A stretch of DNA of 45,901 nt. Origin: an uncultured Mordavella sp. (GTDB lineage: Bacteria > Bacillota > Clostridia > Lachnospirales > Lachnospiraceae). Below are positions 1 through 8,529 of this stretch, in pieces. Within the stretch, counting starts at the first letter, position 1, and every line of letters begins with the position of its first letter. The stretch is taken from assembly GCA_902406105.1 (NCBI GenBank), contig CABPCP010000022.1:1-45901 (forward strand), in the 5' to 3' direction. The translations under genes and the position numbers were made by a program. Under the pieces are notes generated by a model, which saw nothing but the letters and a program-made list of their open reading frames with translations, was not told the origin of the DNA and searched no databases.

Positions 1-4
1 GGCA

Positions 5-51
5 AAAAGATGCTGCCGCACCTATGATTTCCTAATCATTGATGCGACAGC
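5..51 (-). terminator. Intrinsic terminator of the hydratase gene
   Basis: Read on the minus strand, a 9-bp stem (GCTGTCGCA with TGCGGCAGC, one G-U pair) is continued by ATGATT/AATCAT beyond a 3-nt internal loop and is followed by a short T-run. It lies directly downstream of the hydratase stop codon and probably ends the cdaR-hydratase transcript. Confidence 0.75.
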
Positions 52-63
52 TCCTAATGAAAA

Positions 64-2343
64 TTATCCTCTGTAATAATTGATCAGACAGCCTTTGCGG
101 ATGATCTCACGCTCTGTATCTGTCATATCTCCAAGTTTTAAGCTGATCTCTTTCAGTTCTTCTCCTACAATATAGGCTTTGACCTGGCTGGCTTTTTCTT
201 CTACCGCCGTCCGGATTCCCGGCACAAAAATATAATCGCCATTTTTAAAACTCAACGCACTATGCTCTTCTTCTGTAATGAACGGCAACATTCCCCAATT
301 GATCAGGTTGGAACGGTATCTCTTCGTCGCGTATTCATTGGCGATATTTGCCCAGCCGCCCAGGACTTTCTGGCAGGAAGCCGCCTGCTCTCTCGCGGAT
401 CCATCTCCTGGCTTTACCGCAAATATGGTACTTCCAACGCCAATATTTTCCCTGCTGGCCTCTGGATAAGCCGCAGTGATCTTCTCAAGCACCGGCTTCA
501 GTTCCTCCAGCGCTGCCGCCGGATCTTCTCCTGCCTCCAGCGCCTTCTGCGCCTTCTGCACTTCCTTTGCTCTTCCTACATATGCCGGGTCCTTTCTGGA
601 CAGAGCGAACTCCGCTAATCCCAAAGGATTGGAACGATAGGATGAGGTCTCTCCCGATGGGATCAGCTCATCCGTAGTGGTTACCGGATCATGGATCTCA
701 GATACCACTTTTAAGATCAGGTTCTCCGGCAGCGCCGGCATTTCCGGCCAATCCTTGATATTGGGGCCAAACTTGATCTCCACGCTTGGGTCCGCTTTTC
801 CCTTGCTGTCAAATACTCGGTTTGCGTAAATATTCTTATCAAAGTGATATTTCCGTTCTTTATACTCTACGTCCATATCTGTTGCCGGCGTCAGGAATCC
901 TTTATTGGCCGCTGTAGCCGCAATGGACCGCGCGTCCATAAGCGCCACCGATGCGATCTGGCCGCTCTGGAGCTTTGATCCCTCCCTGTTGGGGAAGTTT
1001 CTGGTAGAGTGACGGATAGAAAACGCATTGTTGGCCGGAGTATCTCCAGCTCCAAAACAGGGACCGCAGAAGGCAGTCTTCACAATCGTTCCCGCTTCCA
1101 TCAGATCCGCGACCGCTCCGTTCTTCACCAGTTCCATATAGATTGGTGTGCTGGCCGGATAAACGCTGAAGGTAAATTCATCCGCTCCAATGTAACGGCC
1201 TTTGATAATATCTGCGGCAGCACAGATATTTTCAAATCCGCCGCCCGCGCAGCCGGCAATAATGCCCTGCTCTACATATAATTTCCCGTTCACGATCTTA
1301 TCTTGAAGAGAATATTCCACAGCTCCGTCCAAGCTGACCTGAGCCTTTTTCTCTACATCATGAAGGATGTCTTCCAGGTTGGCGTTTACCTCATCGATCG
1401 TATATACGTTAGATGGATGGAACGGCATTGCGATCATTGGTTTGATCTCGCTTAAGTTCACATAGACCATACCGTCATAATAAGCAGTCTCTCCCGGATT
1501 CAATTCTTTATATTCTTCTTCTCTTCCATGGATCTCATAGAATTCCCGGATCTTTTCATCTGTCTTCCAAATAGATGACAGACAGGTTGTCTCCGTAGTC
1601 ATAACATCGATTCCGATCCTGAAATCCGCGCTCAGCTTCTCAACACCTGGGCCGACAAATTCCATAACCTTGTTGTTTACATATCCATTTGCGAAGGTTG
1701 CCCCGATGATCGCCAGGGCCACGTCCTGAGGACCTACTCCTTTGGCCGGTTCTCCATCCAGATAAATGCCGATCACCCGCGGCATTTTAATGTCGTAGGT
1801 TTTATTCAGCAGCTGTTTTACCAGCTCTGGTCCTCCTTCTCCCACTGCCATTGTGCCCAAGGCGCCGTATCTGGTGTGGCTGTCAGAACCAAGGATCATC
1901 TTTCCGCCGCCAGCCAGCATTTCTCTCGCGAACTGATGGATGACTGCCTGATGAGGCGGAACATATACGCCGCCATATTTTTTTGCGCAGGTCAGTCCAA
2001 ACATGTGGTCATCTTCGTTGATCGTCCCTCCTACCGCGCACAAAGAATTGTGGCAGTTGGTCAGAACATATGGGATGGGGAACTTCTCAAGGCCGGAGGC
2101 TCTCGCTGTTTGGATGATACCTACAAATGTAATATCGTGGGAAGTCAGCTTGTCGAACTTGATCTGAAGCTGCTCCATATTTCCAGACGTATTATGATCC
2201 TTCAATATATTGTAAGCCATCGTCTGTTTCGCCGCTTCTTCCTGGGAAATCTCTCTGCCAGTCTTTGCCTTTGCTTCTTCTGTGCTTTCTGCGATCTCCC
2301 TGCCATTTAAGAGATATACTCCCTTGTCATACAATTTGATCAT
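64..2343 (-). CDS. Aconitase-family hydratase (YbhJ-like)
   Basis: A 759-residue protein of the aconitase superfamily, which isomerises or hydrates tricarboxylic or dicarboxylic acids with a [4Fe-4S] cluster. Seen: candidate cluster cysteines in GCAGGGFEN (about residue 365) and the CGPC motif (about residue 427), substrate-loop motifs such as GSDSHTRYG, and a C-terminal swivelling domain ending in NWGMLPF. The sequence resembles E. coli YbhJ-type hydratases more than canonical AcnA, so the substrate is uncertain. The start is fixed by AGGAGG nine bases before the ATG. It begins 3 bp after the upstream CdaR-type regulator gene, so the two form an operon, and the regulator probably responds to a related organic acid (inference). 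Confidence 0.85.
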   Translation of the reverse strand: MIKLYDKGVYLLNGREIAESTEEAKAKTGREISQEEAAKQTMAYNILKDHNTSGNMEQLQIKFDKLTSHDITFVGIIQTARASGLEKFPIPYVLTNCHNSLCAVGGTINEDDHMFGLTCAKKYGGVYVPPHQAVIHQFAREMLAGGGKMILGSDSHTRYGALGTMAVGEGGPELVKQLLNKTYDIKMPRVIGIYLDGEPAKGVGPQDVALAIIGATFANGYVNNKVMEFVGPGVEKLSADFRIGIDVMTTETTCLSSIWKTDEKIREFYEIHGREEEYKELNPGETAYYDGMVYVNLSEIKPMIAMPFHPSNVYTIDEVNANLEDILHDVEKKAQVSLDGAVEYSLQDKIVNGKLYVEQGIIAGCAGGGFENICAAADIIKGRYIGADEFTFSVYPASTPIYMELVKNGAVADLMEAGTIVKTAFCGPCFGAGDTPANNAFSIRHSTRNFPNREGSKLQSGQIASVALMDARSIAATAANKGFLTPATDMDVEYKERKYHFDKNIYANRVFDSKGKADPSVEIKFGPNIKDWPEMPALPENLILKVVSEIHDPVTTTDELIPSGETSSYRSNPLGLAEFALSRKDPAYVGRAKEVQKAQKALEAGEDPAAALEELKPVLEKITAAYPEASRENIGVGSTIFAVKPGDGSAREQAASCQKVLGGWANIANEYATKRYRSNLINWGMLPFITEEEHSALSFKNGDYIFVPGIRTAVEEKASQVKAYIVGEELKEISLKLGDMTDTEREIIRKGCLINYYRG

Positions 2344-2346
2344 GTC

Positions 2347-3435
2347 TTATCTCCTCCTATTTTCTATATCTTTCATATGATCTGCCACCATAATCGCAAT
2401 TTTAAAGGTCAGCGCATCTTCGAAAATCCGGACGTCCAGCCCTGTTTTCTTTTCAATCTTCTCCAGCCGGTACACCAGTGTGTTCCGGTGTACATGCAGC
2501 TGCCGGGCTGTTTCCGATATATTCAGGTTATTATCAAAAAATGTAAATACCGTTGTCAGCTCTTCTTCTCCAAAAGTCTCTCGTTCATCAGCCTCAAAGA
2601 CTTCGCTTAGAAACATTTCACATAAAGATGGCGGAAGCTGATGGATCAGCCGGCCGATTCCCAGCTCATTGTAAGCAAAAATATTTTTATCTACATAAAA
2701 TACTTTTCCTACCTCCATGGCCATACCGGCCTCTTTATAAGATCTGGACACCTCCCGGAGTTCTTTCACGATCGTCCCATAAGAAACACGCACACTCACC
2801 ATTGCTTCCATATTTAGGGTGTCCACAAGAATTCTGGCTGTCTGGGCCAGTGTTTGATAGTCTTCCGTTTCTTCCAGGGCTTTTACAAGAATGATATTTT
2901 TCTCATCCACTGCCGTCACAAAATCTTTTGTTCCCGTGGCGTACAGTCCCTTCAGCGTATCCATGATCAGGTTATCACCCTCGTTTTTTGCTTCGATCAG
3001 AAAGACGGCTCTCTTTAGTTCCACCGGTATCTTCATCTTTCTGGCTTGATTATATACATCTACTAACAGCAGATTGTCTAACAGCAGATTCTGAATAAAA
3101 CGGTTTTTGTCCATCCGTTCCTTATTGGCCAGGATCAGATTCGCCAACTGGCTTGCTCCCATCCTGCCAGAAAGAGAAAGCTGCGTTCCTTCTCCCCGCA
3201 GCGCCAGAACATAAGCCGGCTCTTGATCATCACATATGAGAAACAGTCCCTCTTCTTCGCTGATCTGCTGTTCTTTTCCAGCCGCGCAGAAATCTTTGAC
3301 TGATTTCTCCATTTCGATCGCTTTCTCATTGGTCCTTACAAGACAGCTTCCCTGGACATCCCAGACGGAACACTCAAATCCCGTGATCTCTCGTATATCC
3401 TGCACCGTTTTGTGCAATATCTGATTTGACAGCAC
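2347..3435 (-). CDS. CdaR/PucR-type sugar-diacid transcriptional regulator
   Basis: A 362-residue regulator. The N-terminus (LSNQILHKTVQDIREITG) matches the sugar-diacid recognition domain, the middle resembles a GGDEF-like CdaR domain, and the C-terminus has the PucR-type helix-turn-helix (NISETARQLHVHRNTLVYRL). I chose a GTG start at 3435 because GGGAGGAG lies 5 bases upstream and the family usually begins at this LSNQIL motif; an in-frame ATG at 3480 has no ribosome binding site. Family members sense carboxylates and activate adjacent catabolic genes. The directly downstream hydratase is the likely target, possibly with autoregulation. Confidence 0.85.
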   Translation of the reverse strand: MLSNQILHKTVQDIREITGFECSVWDVQGSCLVRTNEKAIEMEKSVKDFCAAGKEQQISEEEGLFLICDDQEPAYVLALRGEGTQLSLSGRMGASQLANLILANKERMDKNRFIQNLLLDNLLLVDVYNQARKMKIPVELKRAVFLIEAKNEGDNLIMDTLKGLYATGTKDFVTAVDEKNIILVKALEETEDYQTLAQTARILVDTLNMEAMVSVRVSYGTIVKELREVSRSYKEAGMAMEVGKVFYVDKNIFAYNELGIGRLIHQLPPSLCEMFLSEVFEADERETFGEEELTTVFTFFDNNLNISETARQLHVHRNTLVYRLEKIEKKTGLDVRIFEDALTFKIAIMVADHMKDIENRRR

Positions 3436-3486
3436 TGGAACTCCTCCCATCCGGCATATACCTTTTAATTCCGGTATCATTTAATC

Positions 3487-3515
3487 ATTTTATCATAGGA
3501 TCTAAAGTCTGTCCA
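3487..3515 (-). promoter_or_regulatory. Promoter of the cdaR-hydratase operon
   Basis: TGGACA-N17-TAAAAT on the minus strand. Transcription would begin near 3480, leaving a leader of about 45 nt before the GTG start at 3435. This supports the GTG over the upstream ATG. Confidence 0.55.
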
Positions 3516-3534
3516 TGTTTAGAATTGCCGCAAA

Positions 3535-3580
3535 AGAGTAAAAGAGCGAGACTTTTCTTTTTACAGAAACTGTCCCGCTT
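3535..3580 (-). terminator. Terminator after the coiled-coil gene
   Basis: Minus-strand stem AGCGGGAC/GTCTCGCT, extended by TTTCT/AGAAA in the loop, then a broken T-run. It sits just past the stop codon at 3596 and isolates this gene from the cdaR promoter. Confidence 0.65.
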
Positions 3581-3595
3581 CTCACTATAATAACA

Positions 3596-4387
3596 TCACC
3601 CTTCTCTTATTCCCTGCAGCTGGCGGCTATGTTCCTGAACCGTCAGTTTAACTACTTTCATATCATCTTCCAGACTTGCCAGCCGTTTTTCATTTTTGAT
3701 CCATCCCTGCGACGTAGGATATAAATTTTCACACAGCAATGCGACCGGATGCCGAATATCATTTTCCGCCATTACCTGGAAATCATGGAGATCCCGCCGC
3801 AGATGCTCCTGACCATCCTCAAGTACCGTAACACGGGCTTTTACATCCGCCATATCTGTCTTCAACTCCGCCACGTCCGTCTTTAGTACCGTCACGTCTG
3901 TCTTCAATTCCGCCACATCTGTCTTTAGTGCCGCCACATCTGTCTTCAACTCCGCCACATCCGTCTTTAGCACTGCTACATCTGTCTTCAACTCCGCCAC
4001 ATCCGTCTTTAGCACTGCTACATCCGCCTTTAAAACTGCCACATCCGTCTTTAGTACTGCTACATCCGCCTTTAAAACTGCCACATCCGTCTTCAGGCCA
4101 GCCACGTCTGCCTTCAAGCCGGACACGTCCGTCTTCAGATCTGCTACGTCTGCCTTCAAGCCGGACAATTTTTCATCCAATTTCTGATCCAATTTCTGAT
4201 CCAATTTTTGCTCTAATTTTTCTTCCAGCTTTTCCTCTAATACCTTTTCTAACTTTTCTTCTAATACCTTTTCTAGCTTTTCCTCTAGTACTTTTTCCAG
4301 CTTTTCCTCTAGTACTTTTTCCAACTTTTCTTCTAGTTTTTGATCTAGTTTTTCTTCCAGAATTCCTATAAATCTTTCCTCTGTCAT
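3596..4387 (-). CDS. Coiled-coil protein built of tandem octad and heptad repeats
   Basis: A 263-residue protein of unknown function. After a short N-terminus (MTEERFIGILEEKL) there are about four copies of the 8-residue unit LEEKLEKV, then LDQK-type units (to about residue 75). About 16 heptads of the form xLKxDVA follow to about residue 190, then a non-repetitive acidic C-terminal domain (DFQVMAENDIRHPVALLCEN). Regular L and V spacing predicts a long parallel coiled coil. No signal peptide or membrane segment is visible, so it is probably cytoplasmic. AAAGGAG precedes the ATG, and its own promoter and terminator make it monocistronic. Repeat units are identical at DNA level in places, so its length is likely to vary between strains. 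Confidence 0.75.
   Translation of the reverse strand: MTEERFIGILEEKLDQKLEEKLEKVLEEKLEKVLEEKLEKVLEEKLEKVLEEKLEEKLEQKLDQKLDQKLDEKLSGLKADVADLKTDVSGLKADVAGLKTDVAVLKADVAVLKTDVAVLKADVAVLKTDVAELKTDVAVLKTDVAELKTDVAALKTDVAELKTDVTVLKTDVAELKTDMADVKARVTVLEDGQEHLRRDLHDFQVMAENDIRHPVALLCENLYPTSQGWIKNEKRLASLEDDMKVVKLTVQEHSRQLQGIREG
3941..4024. repeat. Exact tandem 42-bp duplication inside the coiled-coil gene
   Basis: Positions 3941-3982 and 3983-4024 are identical over 42 bp, each encoding two heptads. Related 21- and 42-bp units continue on both sides (about 3850-4170), and 24-bp units encoding LEEKLEKV lie at about 4215-4340. All units are multiples of three, so gain or loss keeps the frame. Confidence 0.9.
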
Positions 4388-4413
4388 GGCACTGTCTCCT
4401 TTTGTGTTTTCCT

Positions 4414-4442
4414 ATTATAGCTTTTTATTCCTAGGTTCACAA
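4414..4442 (-). promoter_or_regulatory. Promoter of the coiled-coil gene
   Basis: TTGTGA-N17-TATAAT on the minus strand, about 27 nt upstream of the start codon. Confidence 0.6.
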
Positions 4443-4710
4443 GATGAAAATCTATGTATTTCTATACAAACTTTGTCCGCAAAATTTGTATGGTTTTATT
4501 CATTCAAGGGCAGCACCTCTTTTCCTTTTTACTACTCATGTGATTTATTTGGCAGAACCGCCTGACCTGTCTTTCACAGGTTGAAATAAGGGATGACTCG
4601 AATCGTCATCTGAGTGGTCTGAGTATAACATACATTCCGTTTACTGGCAAGCGGTTTCCGCGTATACCGCAAGCGGGCGGCAGTCATTGCCCTTTGGTAG
4701 CGCCATGTAC
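4443..4710. other. Intergenic stretch with no recognised gene
   Basis: About 270 bp between the coiled-coil gene promoter and the msmX terminator. Open frames that cross it run through the terminator and lack a ribosome binding site. I see no RNA gene, repeat or operator. Confidence 0.6.
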
Positions 4711-4742
4711 GAAAAAAGCCCCCGGCATTTCTGCCGGGAGCT
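4711..4742 (-). terminator. Terminator of the sugar ABC ATPase gene
   Basis: Minus-strand stem AGCTCCCGGCA/TGCCGGGGGCT with a short loop, followed by TTTTTT; about 25 bp after the stop codon. Confidence 0.9.
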
Positions 4743-4766
4743 GTCTTTTCTGTCTTAAACTCTTTC

Positions 4767-5879
4767 CTAGTTTGTGATCGTCTGCTCTGTCTCTTTGTCG
4801 AATACGTGGATCTTCTCTGCATCCAGAGCAAATTTCACGGTGTCGCCTGTTCTTGCGGTTGTTCTTGGATCAACTCTTGCCGTCATGCTGGAGCCTTCAT
4901 AGTCAAAGTACAGGAATACTTCTGCTCCAAGCATCTCATATACACGGATCTTCGCCTCAATTACGGTATTCGGAGAAGCTTGAAGGAATGCCGGCTCGTC
5001 ATGTACGTCTTCCGGACGGATTCCAAGTACGACTGTCTTTCCATCATAACCGCCGTCGATCAGTTTCTTTGCCTTCGCTGCCGGCAGTTCGATCTCGGAA
5101 GGTCCAGCCACCAGATATACCTTATCGCCCTGTACTTTACAGGTCGCGTCTACAAAGTTCATCTGCGGAGATCCGATAAATCCAGCCACAAACAGGTTGC
5201 ATGGATAATCGTACAGTGTCTGCGGCGTGTCTACCTGCTGAACAACACCGGCGTTCATAACAACGATTCTGGTACCAAGCGTCATAGCTTCTGTCTGGTC
5301 ATGTGTTACGTAGATGATCGTAGTTCCCAGTCTCTGATGCAGCTTGGAAATCTCAATACGCATCTGGCCGCGCAGTTTTGCGTCCAGGTTGGAAAGAGGC
5401 TCATCCATCAGGAATACCTTAGGATTACGAACGATCGCGCGTCCCATAGCAACACGCTGTCTCTGTCCGCCGGACAACGCTTTCGGCTTACGGTCCAGAA
5501 GAGCTTCCAGATCCAGAATCCTTGCGGCTTCACGAACCATCTTATCAATCTCGTCTTTTGGTACTTTTCTCAATTTCAGACCAAAAGCCATGTTATCATA
5601 TACGGTCATATGTGGATACAGCGCATAGTTCTGGAATACCATGGCGATATCTCTATCCTTTGGCTCTACATCATTTACAACCTTATCCCCGATCTTCAGT
5701 TCACCGGAAGAAATATCCTCAAGGCCGGCTACCATACGGAGCGTCGTTGATTTTCCACATCCTGAAGGTCCTACGAAGATGATAAATTCTTTATCTTCGA
5801 TCTCAAGATTAAAATCTTTTACCGCCTCAAATCCGTTTGGATAGACTTTATTGATGTGCTTCAATGATAAACTTGCCAT
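4767..5879 (-). CDS. msmX: Carbohydrate ABC transporter ATP-binding protein (MsmX/UgpC type)
   Basis: A 370-residue CUT1-family ATPase that powers sugar importers. Seen: Walker A GPSGCGKST (about residues 37-45), signature LSGGQRQRVAMGRA, Walker B VFLMDEPLSNLD, H-loop THDQTEA, and a C-terminal TOBE/OB regulatory domain ending at residue 370, the usual length. AGGAGG precedes the ATG. There is no permease or binding-protein gene nearby and strong terminators flank it. It is thus an orphan ATPase of the MsmX kind, which in Bacillus and Clostridia serves several sugar importers encoded elsewhere. Confidence 0.93.
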   Translation of the reverse strand: MASLSLKHINKVYPNGFEAVKDFNLEIEDKEFIIFVGPSGCGKSTTLRMVAGLEDISSGELKIGDKVVNDVEPKDRDIAMVFQNYALYPHMTVYDNMAFGLKLRKVPKDEIDKMVREAARILDLEALLDRKPKALSGGQRQRVAMGRAIVRNPKVFLMDEPLSNLDAKLRGQMRIEISKLHQRLGTTIIYVTHDQTEAMTLGTRIVVMNAGVVQQVDTPQTLYDYPCNLFVAGFIGSPQMNFVDATCKVQGDKVYLVAGPSEIELPAAKAKKLIDGGYDGKTVVLGIRPEDVHDEPAFLQASPNTVIEAKIRVYEMLGAEVFLYFDYEGSSMTARVDPRTTARTGDTVKFALDAEKIHVFDKETEQTITN

Positions 5880-5944
5880 TTCAATTTTCCTCCTAATCGT
5901 TTCTAAGAATCTCTTTGCTATCGATCACTCTGGTAAAAAGTATA

Positions 5945-5991
5945 TAAAAAAAGTCCAACCTGAGCCATGCCCAAGTTGAACAATCTTTTTT
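5945..5991 (-). terminator. Bidirectional-looking terminator after rsmI
   Basis: 12-bp stem with G-U pairs (5953-5964 with 5970-5981), a 5-nt loop, and A/T runs on both sides. On the minus strand it terminates the rsmI transcript; little transcription is expected from the plus side. Confidence 0.8.
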
Positions 5992-6017
5992 TTAATTTCT
6001 ATACAAGTTGACGAAAT

Positions 6018-6854
6018 CTATAAAAGCTCCCGGTAAATCTCTCTTTTACTTACTCCCCTGTCTTTGGCCACCTGCTTCATGGCTTCCTTCTTTTCCATCC
6101 CCTGCCGCAGATAATAGTCCATATGCTCCTTTAAGTCCATTTCTTTCCAACTCTCTTCCCGTTCTCGCTGGATCTCTTTTTGATCTTTTCCCTGGATCAC
6201 CAGAACATATTCTCCCTTGGGCTGCTGTTCCCGGTATCTTTCTATTGCTGCTTCCAGTGTAGTCTGGAACACTTCTTCATGCTTTTTCGTCAATTCCCGG
6301 CAGAGGCTCATCCGCCGGTCGCCCAGCGCATCCCGAAGCGCTTCCAGCGTTTTCACCAAGCGATGAGGCGCCTCATAGAGTACGATCGTCCGGGTTTCTT
6401 CTTTTAATTCTTCTAAAATATTCTGGCGCGGTTTCTTCTCTGCGGGAAGGAACGCTTCAAAGGCAAACCGCTTTGTTGGCAGACCGGATATGGTAAGGGC
6501 CGTCACGCAAGCAGCCGGGCCGGGAACTGCCGTTACCTGGATTCCCGCCTCGTGGCACATAGCAGTCAATTCCTCCCCTGGATCCGAGATTCCCGGCGTC
6601 CCCGCATCCGTGATCAAGGCAATATTCTCTCCTTTCTGGAGTCTTTCTACCAGCTTTCTTCCCTTCTCGATCTTATTGTATTCATGATAGCTGGTCATTG
6701 GCGTCTTGATCTCAAAATGATTCAGCAGTTTGATGCTGTTGCGGGTGTCTTCCGCCGCGATCAGATCTGCTTCTTTTAAGATCCGAAGAGCGCGGAAACT
6801 GATATCTTCCAGATTTCCAATTGGTGTCGCGCATAAATACAGCGTACCTGCCAT
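6018..6854 (-). CDS. rsmI: 16S rRNA (cytidine1402-2'-O)-methyltransferase
   Basis: 278 residues, typical length. The protein starts with the family hallmark LYLCATPIGNLEDI, followed by the SAM-binding elements AEDTRNS and ALITDAGTPGISDPG and the conserved PGPAA and GLPTKRFAFEAFLP motifs of the tetrapyrrole-methylase fold. It methylates C1402 of 16S rRNA in the decoding centre. It is the last gene of the minus-strand cluster and lies 17 bp after trmN6, the same order as yabB-yabC in Bacillus. GGGAG precedes the ATG. Confidence 0.95.
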   Translation of the reverse strand: MAGTLYLCATPIGNLEDISFRALRILKEADLIAAEDTRNSIKLLNHFEIKTPMTSYHEYNKIEKGRKLVERLQKGENIALITDAGTPGISDPGEELTAMCHEAGIQVTAVPGPAACVTALTISGLPTKRFAFEAFLPAEKKPRQNILEELKEETRTIVLYEAPHRLVKTLEALRDALGDRRMSLCRELTKKHEEVFQTTLEAAIERYREQQPKGEYVLVIQGKDQKEIQREREESWKEMDLKEHMDYYLRQGMEKKEAMKQVAKDRGVSKREIYRELL

Positions 6855-6871
6855 CTTTTTCTCCCTTTCTC

Positions 6872-7642
6872 CTACTCGTTTTTAATTCCCTGGGAATAAA
6901 TCTCCAAAAGCTTCGGCGTGTAGTTTCCATCCTCCTGGTAAACGATCAGCGGCGGTTCCACCTTCAGCCGGGGATTCCCGCCTTTCACGCCTTCCAAAAG
7001 CACCATGTTGGGTTCCTTGCCGATCTGCGGGTGGACAAGCTGCATCCGCTTTGGCTCAAGCTTATACTCCCACATCTTTCTCAGTATCTCCGGCAGCCGG
7101 AACGGGCGGTGCACCATGTAAAATCTTCCTTTATCCTTCAGGACTTTACTGCTCTGTCTTAAAATGTCATCCAGCGTGCACAGGACTTCATGCCGGGCAA
7201 TATACAGCGCTTTCTTCTCATTTTTTAATCCGTGATCTCCGATCATATAAGGCGGATTGACTGTAATAACGGCAAAAGAGGCCGCGCCGAATACTGCTGC
7301 CGCCTCTTTGATATCTCCTGTCACGATCTGGATCCGATCCTCCAAATGGTTAAGCCGGACGCTTCTTTTTGCCATATCCGCGCTTTCCTTCTGTATTTCC
7401 AAACCTACATAAGAACCGCCTTCGTTCTTTGCTTCCAGCAGGATAGGCAGGATTCCTGTCCCTGTCCCCAGATCCAGCGCCCGCTCTCCCTTGCGCACCT
7501 TCGCGAAAGAAGAAAGCAGTACCGCATCCATTCCAAAACAGAATCTCCCAGGATTCTGAATGATCTTATATCCTTTGATCTGCAGGTCGTCCACACGTTC
7601 TCCGTCTTTTAGATCAGGCGTCGTCCAGTTTTGATTTTCCAT
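6872..7642 (-). CDS. trmN6: tRNA1(Val) (adenine37-N6)-methyltransferase-like protein
   Basis: 256 residues. It shows the class I SAM-methyltransferase glycine motif ALDLGTGTGILPILL and the N6-adenine signature NPPYMIGDHG, as in YfiC/YabB proteins that methylate A37 of tRNA-Val. Its first codons overlap the 3' end of ricT by 29 bp, indicating translational coupling. The specific tRNA target is inferred from the family and the yabB-like gene position. Confidence 0.88.
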   Translation of the reverse strand: MENQNWTTPDLKDGERVDDLQIKGYKIIQNPGRFCFGMDAVLLSSFAKVRKGERALDLGTGTGILPILLEAKNEGGSYVGLEIQKESADMAKRSVRLNHLEDRIQIVTGDIKEAAAVFGAASFAVITVNPPYMIGDHGLKNEKKALYIARHEVLCTLDDILRQSSKVLKDKGRFYMVHRPFRLPEILRKMWEYKLEPKRMQLVHPQIGKEPNMVLLEGVKGGNPRLKVEPPLIVYQEDGNYTPKLLEIYSQGIKNE

Positions 7643-8525
7643 TTTTCTCTTCCAGCCCTTTTAACTGTGCCATCTCTTCTTTTGACAGCTTAGCGTCCTT
7701 TTTCTTCCGCCTCGGCTTAAATTTCAGTTCAGACGCCTTATATTCCCGGATTTCTTTCTCGTCGTTGTCCAGGTTTACTACCACTTTTACCAACTGGCGC
7801 AGCACATTGACTGCCTGCACGTCCCCTTTCAGGCCTTCCGGCGTGATCACATGATCGCCGTTGGATGGAAGGTGGCTGTTCAGTTCTTCGTAGGTCTCTT
7901 CCTCGTTAGTCAGACAGCACATCAGCCGCCCGCAGACCCCTGAGATCTTCGTCGGGTTCAGGGAAAGATTCTGCTCTTTCGCCATTTTGATAGATACAGG
8001 GGCGAATTCTGTCAGATAAGTGTGGCAGCAAAGAGGCCGTCCGCAGATACCGATCCCGCCCCTGATCTTCGTTTCATCCCGGACGCCGATCTGCCGCAGC
8101 TCGATCCTGGTGCGGAATACACTGGCCAGATCTTTGACCAGCTCACGAAAATCGATCCGCCCGTCCGCGGTGAAATAGAATAACACCTTATTGTTGTCGA
8201 AGGTATATTCCGCATCGATCAGCTTCATCTCCAGTCCGTGTTTACGGATCTTCTCCAGGCAGATTCCAAACGCTTCTTTTTCCTTCTCCCGGTTTTTCTC
8301 CTCTTTTTTCACATCTTCCGCTGTGGCCAGCCGAATCACCGATTTCAATGGCTGGGTGATCTTACTGTCCTCCACCTCTTTTGGCCCCAGTACCACGGAT
8401 CCAAACTCTACGCCTCTTGCGGTCTCTACGATCACCTTATCGCCAAGCTTGGGATTGAATTTCCCCGGCGAGAAGTAATAGATCTTCCCGGCTGTGCGGA
8501 ATCTTACTCCTATTATATTTGTCAT
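7614..8525 (-). CDS. ricT: PSP1-domain regulatory protein (YaaT/RicT type)
   Basis: 303 residues with the PSP1 C-terminal domain (DGRIDFRELVKDLASVFRTRIELRQIGVRDE) and the cysteine cluster GGIGICGRPLCCHTYL ... GVCGRLMCC. In RicT these cysteines help hold Fe-S clusters in the RicA-RicF-RicT complex. That complex affects RNase Y-dependent mRNA processing and the sporulation phosphorelay in Bacillus. The gene sits between holB and trmN6 as yaaT does. AAGGAG precedes the ATG. Confidence 0.9.
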   Translation of the reverse strand: MTNIIGVRFRTAGKIYYFSPGKFNPKLGDKVIVETARGVEFGSVVLGPKEVEDSKITQPLKSVIRLATAEDVKKEEKNREKEKEAFGICLEKIRKHGLEMKLIDAEYTFDNNKVLFYFTADGRIDFRELVKDLASVFRTRIELRQIGVRDETKIRGGIGICGRPLCCHTYLTEFAPVSIKMAKEQNLSLNPTKISGVCGRLMCCLTNEEETYEELNSHLPSNGDHVITPEGLKGDVQAVNVLRQLVKVVVNLDNDEKEIREYKASELKFKPRRKKKDAKLSKEEMAQLKGLEEKNGKSKLDDA

Positions 8526-8529
8526 ACCG

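Noticed and set aside
3850..4340. CRISPR-like array
   Set aside because: The repeats are contiguous without spacers and encode an in-frame coiled coil on the minus strand.
3928..4371. 147-residue plus-strand frame rich in Pro/Leu/Ser
   Set aside because: It is the antisense shadow of the tandem repeats in the coiled-coil gene and has no ribosome binding site.
4574..4831. 85-residue minus-strand frame
   Set aside because: It runs through the msmX terminator and overlaps the end of msmX; no ribosome binding site.
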